NCBI GenBank assembly: GCA_942493275.1
Contig: OW818687.1
Coordinates: 2,451,884-2,515,883 of the forward strand
Length of the DNA: 64,000 nt
From: G942493275 sp942493275
GTDB lineage: Bacteria; Actinomycetota; Coriobacteriia; Anaerosomatales; PHET01
Reading direction: 5' to 3'
The translations under genes were made by a program, and so were the position numbers. Position 1 is the stretch's first letter, and each line of letters opens with the position of its first letter. Positions 59,991 to 64,000 of this stretch are shown one piece after another. The notes beneath the pieces were generated by a model. It had not been told where the DNA came from, did not search any database, and was given only the letters and a program-made list of their open reading frames with translations.

Positions 59991-61012
59991 CGGCCCTCGC
60001 CACCCTTCTGCAGAGCCTCGATCACGACGCGGGGACTGATGTCGGCCTTGCACGCGCGCTGACAGCGGCCGCAGCCGACGCAGAGCACGCGCTCGAACTT
60101 CGACAGGTAGCCCCACTGCTTGTGGTAGTAGCGGTACTTCACGCGGCTGGGGCGGGTGTCTCGGAAGTTGTGTCCGTGTGCGACCTCGGCGAACTCCGAG
60201 AACTGGCAGCTGTCCCACACTCTGACTCGCGAACCCTCGGTGGTGTCGGGGCTCAGGCGGTCCTTGATGTCGAAGCAGTAGCAGGTGGGACACACCATCG
60301 AACAGGCGCCGCAGCTCAGACAGCGGTCGCCGAGGTCATCCCAAAGCGGATCGTCGAACTTGGCGTCGAGCAGCAGCGGCAGCTGGGCGGTGTCGATGTC
60401 CTCGGAGAAGGCCTTCTTGAAGTCGCCGGTCACCCTCTGGAACTCGGCGGTGTCCTCGTCCGTGATGTCGCGCGTTTCGACGAGAGCATCCAGGAGCTCG
60501 GCTCCCTTCACCGACCTGACCGAGACGAAGTACCGGTCGCCGAGGTCGGTGAGGAAGATGTCGAAACCCCAGTGAACCTCATCGGTCCCCCACGCGTTGC
60601 AGAAGCAACCGTCGTCCGGGGTGCAGCTGACTCCCACGAGGAGCGTCTTGTCCCTGCGCGCCTTGTAATACGGGTCCTCGAACTCTCCGAGAAACACGTT
60701 GTCCATCAGCATCAGGGCATTGATGTCGCACGGGTGCAGACCGAACAGCACCCGAGGGTCCGCGTGCGCGGTGTCGCTCATGACGTGCCCGTCCTCCGTG
60801 CGAAAGCGCATCAGCTCTTCAGCAGGCGGGACGAAGTACTTCTTGGGCGGCAGAATCGTGGTCCCGTAGTCGAGCCGCAGCTCGGACGGGTCGGTAATCG
60901 TGCCGAAGACGAAGGCATCCCCCTTCGCCACAGGTCCGATCACCTCGTACTGGTTCGACAGGCCGCGCACCAGATCCGGCACGCGCGCCTTGTCCATCAC
61001 ACGAAAGAACAT
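59987..61012 (-). CDS. hydB: Hydrogenase 4Fe-4S subunit (beta)
   Basis: Fe-S subunit of the sulfhydrogenase-type complex. The 341-residue product has two 4Fe-4S motifs near the C-terminus: CLSCGACSMVCPTC and CVGCGRCQRAC. Upstream cysteine pairs are GLHPCDINAL and DDGCFCNAWG. ATG at 61012 follows AAGGGGACCAC. It opens the four-gene operon; I found no clear promoter in the 92-base gap after ndk, which holds two hairpins. Confidence 0.93.
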   Translation of the reverse strand: MFFRVMDKARVPDLVRGLSNQYEVIGPVAKGDAFVFGTITDPSELRLDYGTTILPPKKYFVPPAEELMRFRTEDGHVMSDTAHADPRVLFGLHPCDINALMLMDNVFLGEFEDPYYKARRDKTLLVGVSCTPDDGCFCNAWGTDEVHWGFDIFLTDLGDRYFVSVRSVKGAELLDALVETRDITDEDTAEFQRVTGDFKKAFSEDIDTAQLPLLLDAKFDDPLWDDLGDRCLSCGACSMVCPTCYCFDIKDRLSPDTTEGSRVRVWDSCQFSEFAEVAHGHNFRDTRPSRVKYRYYHKQWGYLSKFERVLCVGCGRCQRACKADISPRVVIEALQKGGEGR

Positions 61013-61066
61013 GTGGTCCCCTTACTCCCAGGCAACAGCGCCCGCGGGGAGCGGGCACCGAAAGAA

Positions 61067-61093
61067 GAGGCGGCCCCTTTGCGAGGCCGCCTC
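61067..61093 (-). terminator. Terminator after ndk
   Basis: A 9-bp stem (GAGGCGGCC / GGCCGCCTC) 12 bases past the ndk stop, followed on the minus strand by TTCTTT. A second, shorter hairpin (GCCCGC/GCGGGC, 61040-61056) lies just beyond. Confidence 0.78.
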
Positions 61094-61104
61094 CCTGAAA
61101 CCGT

Positions 61105-61506
61105 CTAGCCGAAGAAGATGCCGATCTCACGCTCGGCGGACTCCGGCGAGTCTGAACCGTGAATGACGTTCTCGTCCATCACCAGCCCGAAGTCCCCGCG
61201 GATGGTACCCGGCGCGGCATCGGCAGGATTGGTGACGCCCATGAGCTTCCGGCAAACACTCACGGCGTTCTCGCCCGACAGCACCATCTTCACGACGGGG
61301 CCGGAGGTGATGTAGGAGATCAGGCCGTCGTAGAACGGCTTGCCCTCGTGCTCGGCGTAGTTGGCGCCGGCCTGCTCGGCGGTCAGCTGGCCGAACTCCA
61401 TGCGCTCGATGGTCAGACCCGCGTCCTCGAAACGGCTCACGATTCGGCCCACAAAGCCGCGGCGAACGGCGTCCGGCTTGATCATCACGTACGTCTTCTG
61501 GTTCAA
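61105..61506 (-). CDS. ndk: Nucleoside diphosphate kinase
   Basis: Transfers the gamma phosphate between NTPs and NDPs through a phosphohistidine. The 133-residue product has KTYVMIKPDAVRRGFVG, GLISYITSGPVV and the active site NVIHGSDSPESAEREI. The start is TTG at 61506 with GGGAGCACT upstream; a longer frame to 61857 is spurious. Confidence 0.96.
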   Translation of the reverse strand: MNQKTYVMIKPDAVRRGFVGRIVSRFEDAGLTIERMEFGQLTAEQAGANYAEHEGKPFYDGLISYITSGPVVKMVLSGENAVSVCRKLMGVTNPADAAPGTIRGDFGLVMDENVIHGSDSPESAEREIGIFFG

Positions 61507-61538
61507 AGTGCTCCCTTTCTGATCCTCTCGCGAACAGC

Positions 61539-62939
61539 CTACGGGCTGTCCGTCGAACTCCAGTCGTTCTCTACTCCGTTGACCTTCCAACCCACGCCCT
61601 CGCGTACGAGGGTGATGTTGTATCGAAGCGGCGACCCCTTGTCCGGAGTCACGGTCACCGAGACGGACGACGTCTCGGGTCCGCGATCGACGTCGTCGAT
61701 TCCAAACTCCTTCACCGGCGGGATCTTGGCCATCTCGCGGGTCACGTCCTTCTCGGGGACGGCGACCCAGTACTGGTCGACCGGCTCGCCGGCGCTGTAG
61801 GCCGTGAGCATGCCGTTGACGGTGGCGCGCTGAGTCGGCCAGCCAAGTCCGAACCACCAGGCGGCCGCTACGGCGCCAACCGCAAGGATCACGACGACCA
61901 GGAGCGTCACGATGACGCGTGCGACGCTGCCGCCACCGCGCTTATCGGCCCTATCGGCTCGACGGACCTCACGATCCCGCGCGCGCATCTCTTCCTCTGT
62001 CAGCGCGAAGAAGTCGCTGACCGCGGACTCATCGCCAAACCCGAGCTCGGCCGCCGCCTGCTCTGCTTCGGGCCCGAGACCCGAAGGCTCGGGGCTCCAG
62101 ACGGCATCCTCGGCGGTCGGCTCAGCGACAACCGCCGCTCCGGTGAGTGCCTGCAGTTCGGCGGTGTCCCAGCCACCGGGCTCCTCGTCGATTGGGAGCG
62201 CCGCGATGTCGCCCGTCTCCCAGCCATCGACGGTCTCGTGGCGGGGACGCACCGCTTCGACCGCGGTGTCGTAGTCGCGCTGCGCAGGCTCAGAGAGCTT
62301 GTGACCGTGCAGCTGCGTCGCCTTTTCGAACGCCCGGACTGCCTCTATGAAATCGCCGGCAGCGACGTAGGCCTGGCCGAGATTGGCGAGTGCCTTGCCG
62401 CGTCCCTGATAGTCATCGAAGCCGAGGGCGGCCTTGTACGCCTCGGCGGCGTCCAGAGGACGACCGAGCGCCATGAAGCACAGTCCGAGGTTGACGAGCG
62501 CCTTGCCCGGATCGGGGTTACCTTCGTCGAGCGCGGCCTTCCTGTACGCTCCGGCGGCCTCTTCGACGCGTCCGCGCTCCATGAGCGCAGCGGCCATGCC
62601 CTGCAGCGCCTTGTACGGCGTGGGGTAGTCGGGCTCGGCCAGCGCGGACTCGTAGGCGTCGGCAGCCTTCGCATACTCGCCGAGGCAGACGAACGCCGCG
62701 CCGAGGTTGGCGAGGACCGAACCGCGTTTGTCGTAGGTGTCGTCGCGCAGCGCGTGGCCGTAGACGGTCACCGCATCGTGGTGACGGCGCAGCCGCATGA
62801 GGGAGTTACCCGCCATGTGATACGCCGCGCCGTTGCCGACGGAGCCCTTTCCGGCCGCCGCAAGGAACGCCTTAGCGGCCGTACGGAAGTCGCCGGCGTC
62901 GTATGCCCCTTGGGCTTCTGAGAACTTGACCTGATCCAC
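61539..62939 (-). CDS. TPR protein with single transmembrane segment
   Basis: The 466-residue product has about five tetratricopeptide repeats (residues 1-215; for example KALVNLGLCFMALGRPLDAA, KALANLGQAYVAAGDFIEAV). An acidic disordered linker (about 220-335) leads to a basic stop region and one transmembrane helix (VIVTLLVVVILAVGAVAAAW). The C-terminal extracytoplasmic domain (about 365-466) is of unknown type. A cytoplasmic TPR platform tied to an outside domain suggests an envelope scaffold, which is inference. GTG at 62939, ndk follows. Confidence 0.85.
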   Translation of the reverse strand: MDQVKFSEAQGAYDAGDFRTAAKAFLAAAGKGSVGNGAAYHMAGNSLMRLRRHHDAVTVYGHALRDDTYDKRGSVLANLGAAFVCLGEYAKAADAYESALAEPDYPTPYKALQGMAAALMERGRVEEAAGAYRKAALDEGNPDPGKALVNLGLCFMALGRPLDAAEAYKAALGFDDYQGRGKALANLGQAYVAAGDFIEAVRAFEKATQLHGHKLSEPAQRDYDTAVEAVRPRHETVDGWETGDIAALPIDEEPGGWDTAELQALTGAAVVAEPTAEDAVWSPEPSGLGPEAEQAAAELGFGDESAVSDFFALTEEEMRARDREVRRADRADKRGGGSVARVIVTLLVVVILAVGAVAAAWWFGLGWPTQRATVNGMLTAYSAGEPVDQYWVAVPEKDVTREMAKIPPVKEFGIDDVDRGPETSSVSVTVTPDKGSPLRYNITLVREGVGWKVNGVENDWSSTDSP

Positions 62940-62957
62940 AGCCTCGCTCGCCGCTAC

Positions 62958-63647
62958 TTACTCGGCGCCGCGGATCTCGACGGACTCGATCACGTCACCC
63001 ACGCGAAGCTCGGACATCACGTCCAGACCCTCGGTGATGACGCCAAAGACTGTGTACTGTCCGTCGAGCATGGTCAGGGGCTCAAGGGCGAAGTAGAACT
63101 GCGAACCCGCAGAATCGGGGGCCTGGCTGCGCGCCATGCCGAGAGCGCCCTTGACGTGCTTGTTGGGATTCACAGCCGGATCGTACTCGGCCTTGATGGT
63201 GTAGCCGGGGCCGCCTGTGCCCAGGTTCGACATACCCGACTGAACCTCGGAGATGACCTCATCGGAGGTGAGATCCTTGCTCTGCGGGTCGCCGCCCTGG
63301 ATCACGAAACCGGGCTCGTAGCGATGGAACTTGGTGTCGTTGTAAAAGCCGGTGCGGACCAGCTCCACGAAGTTGCCGACGTGGATCGGGGCGTCGTTGC
63401 CGTAGAGCTCTACGACGATGTCACCCTTGCTCGTCTTGAAAACGGCGGTCTCTTTGCCGTTGGGCTTGTACTCGGGAGTGTACATACCATTCTCCTCTGC
63501 GGGCGGCGCTGCCTGCTCCTCAGCGGGCTGCTCCTCGGCGGGCGGGGTGGTGGTCTCAGGAGTCGACGAGCACGCGGTAAGCCCCAGCATTCCGAGAAGA
63601 AGCAGGGCGATCCACGCGGTCGAGAACAGACGTGTACGGTGCTTCAC
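62958..63647 (-). CDS. Lipoprotein peptidyl-prolyl isomerase (cyclophilin)
   Basis: Folding catalyst outside the cytoplasmic membrane. The 229-residue product has a lipoprotein signal (hydrophobic AWIALLLLGMLGLTAC, with lipobox LTAC) and a Pro/Glu/Ala-rich spacer. The cyclophilin domain follows: VELVRTGFYNDTKFHRYEPG, FVIQGGDP, GALGMARSQAPDSAGSQFYF. The GTG at 63647 has AAGGAGG ten bases upstream; the open frame starts earlier at 63677. Confidence 0.95.
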   Translation of the reverse strand: MKHRTRLFSTAWIALLLLGMLGLTACSSTPETTTPPAEEQPAEEQAAPPAEENGMYTPEYKPNGKETAVFKTSKGDIVVELYGNDAPIHVGNFVELVRTGFYNDTKFHRYEPGFVIQGGDPQSKDLTSDEVISEVQSGMSNLGTGGPGYTIKAEYDPAVNPNKHVKGALGMARSQAPDSAGSQFYFALEPLTMLDGQYTVFGVITEGLDVMSELRVGDVIESVEIRGAE

Positions 63648-63821
63648 GAACCGACGACCTCCTTGGAAATGCGGCAACGCGGCCCATGCCGCGCGGTGAA
63701 CGCTCCGACGATTCTAGCAGGGTCACCCGCTACTGATAAGGAGTGGAGTCGCGAGCCTCGGAAAGGGGTAGACTTAGTGCCTGAGGGACCCGCGGGGGCG
63801 GGGCTTTCGCTCCCGCGCTTA

Positions 63822-63838
63822 CGTTGCGTGTCGCAACG
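63822..63838 (+). other. Hairpin in the 219-base gap before the EF-G-like gene
   Basis: CGTTGC/GCAACG with a 5-base loop, 28 bases before the start codon. A GC-rich hairpin-forming stretch lies just upstream (about 63792-63815). A TAGACT at 63769-63774 resembles a -10 but has no matching -35. Nothing else recognisable is in the divergent gap 63648-63866. Confidence 0.4.
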
Positions 63839-63866
63839 GCGTGACGCGCATTCCACCTGGGAGGCG

Positions 63867-64000
63867 ATGTCTTTGGGAGCACCGAGCACTGACAAAGTCC
63901 GCAACGTCGTCCTCGTCGGACACGGCGGTGCGGGCAAGACCTCGCTTGCTGAGGCGATGCTCCACCTGTCCGGCGCAACCAAGCGCCTCGGATCCGTGGA
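63867..64000 (+). CDS. Elongation factor G-like GTPase (5' end only)
   Basis: The first 44 codons read MSLGAPSTDKVRNVVLVGHG and continue with G-A-G-K-T-S-L, an EF-G-type P-loop in the form GHGGAGKTSLAEAML. This variant is typical of the EF-G-like paralogue (FusA2 class) rather than canonical EF-G, whose loop is AHIDAGKTT. GGGAGG precedes the ATG closely; a TTG two codons later would have better spacing. The rest lies outside the window. Confidence 0.88.
   Translation, partial: MSLGAPSTDKVRNVVLVGHGGAGKTSLAEAMLHLSGATKRLGSV

Noticed and set aside
1..64000. CRISPR arrays, insertion sequences, prophage, integrons or toxin-antitoxin pairs
   Set aside because: No spaced direct repeats, transposase, integrase, phage structural gene or paired small genes were seen; the region is conserved housekeeping sequence.

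Overview
The window is GC-rich bacterial chromosome, gene-dense and almost entirely coding. Nearly everything is read from the minus strand; only rpsT, an L-lactate dehydrogenase and an EF-G-like gene at the right edge are on plus. GTG and TTG starts are common. Strong Shine-Dalgarno sites, 4-base ATGA/GTGA stop-start overlaps, a CIRCE/HrcA operator and a blend of Firmicutes-like and Actinobacteria-like gene orders suggest an anaerobic, early-branching Actinomycetota (Coriobacteriia or relatives). That assignment is inference from gene order and gene content, not from a marker phylogeny. I see no phage, insertion sequence, CRISPR array or rRNA, and no non-coding stretch longer than about 220 bases.

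Layout in transcription order, right to left. (1) 56-64 kb: lipoprotein cyclophilin, a TPR membrane protein, ndk, a four-gene group 3b-type NiFe hydrogenase operon (hydB-G-D-A) and radC; an EF-G-like gene leaves rightwards. (2) 38-56 kb: cell-shape operon mreB-mreC-mreD-mrdA-rodA, then a DUF697 protein, a radical-SAM pair, RNase G, rplU-rpmA-obgE-proB-proA-nadD-yqeK-(LCP-like)-rsfS-eamA. (3) About 37 kb: tRNA-Ala(GGC) with its own strong promoter and terminator, plus ldh and a small membrane protein. (4) 28-36 kb: a DUF218 membrane protein, leuS, comEA, comEC and holA, with rpsT facing them. (5) 1-27 kb: lepA-dusB-hemW, then CIRCE-hrcA-dnaJ-rsmE-mtaB-phoH-HD hydrolase-ybeY-dgkA/PAP2-corC-cdd-era-deoC-recO-glyQ-glyS-PPDK regulator-ppdK-(membrane protein)-dgt-hppA-dnaG. 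This is the hrcA-to-dnaG chromosomal backbone familiar from Firmicutes, with ppdK, hppA and dgt inserted.

The genes combine translation and ribosome assembly (lepA, era, obgE, ybeY, rsfS, rsmE, L21, L27, S20), envelope and shape (mre genes, PBP2, RodA, undecaprenol kinase/phosphatase fusion), DNA uptake (comEA/comEC), and a pyrophosphate- and hydrogen-linked anaerobic metabolism (membrane pyrophosphatase, pyruvate phosphate dikinase and its regulator, NiFe hydrogenase, lactate dehydrogenase). The content is largely housekeeping. The points most worth checking are the kinase-phosphatase fusion with a degenerate PAP2 motif, the hydrogenase large subunit that stops exactly after its last metal-ligand motif, the comEC frame that runs through holA, and a hairpin that buries the comEA ribosome binding site.
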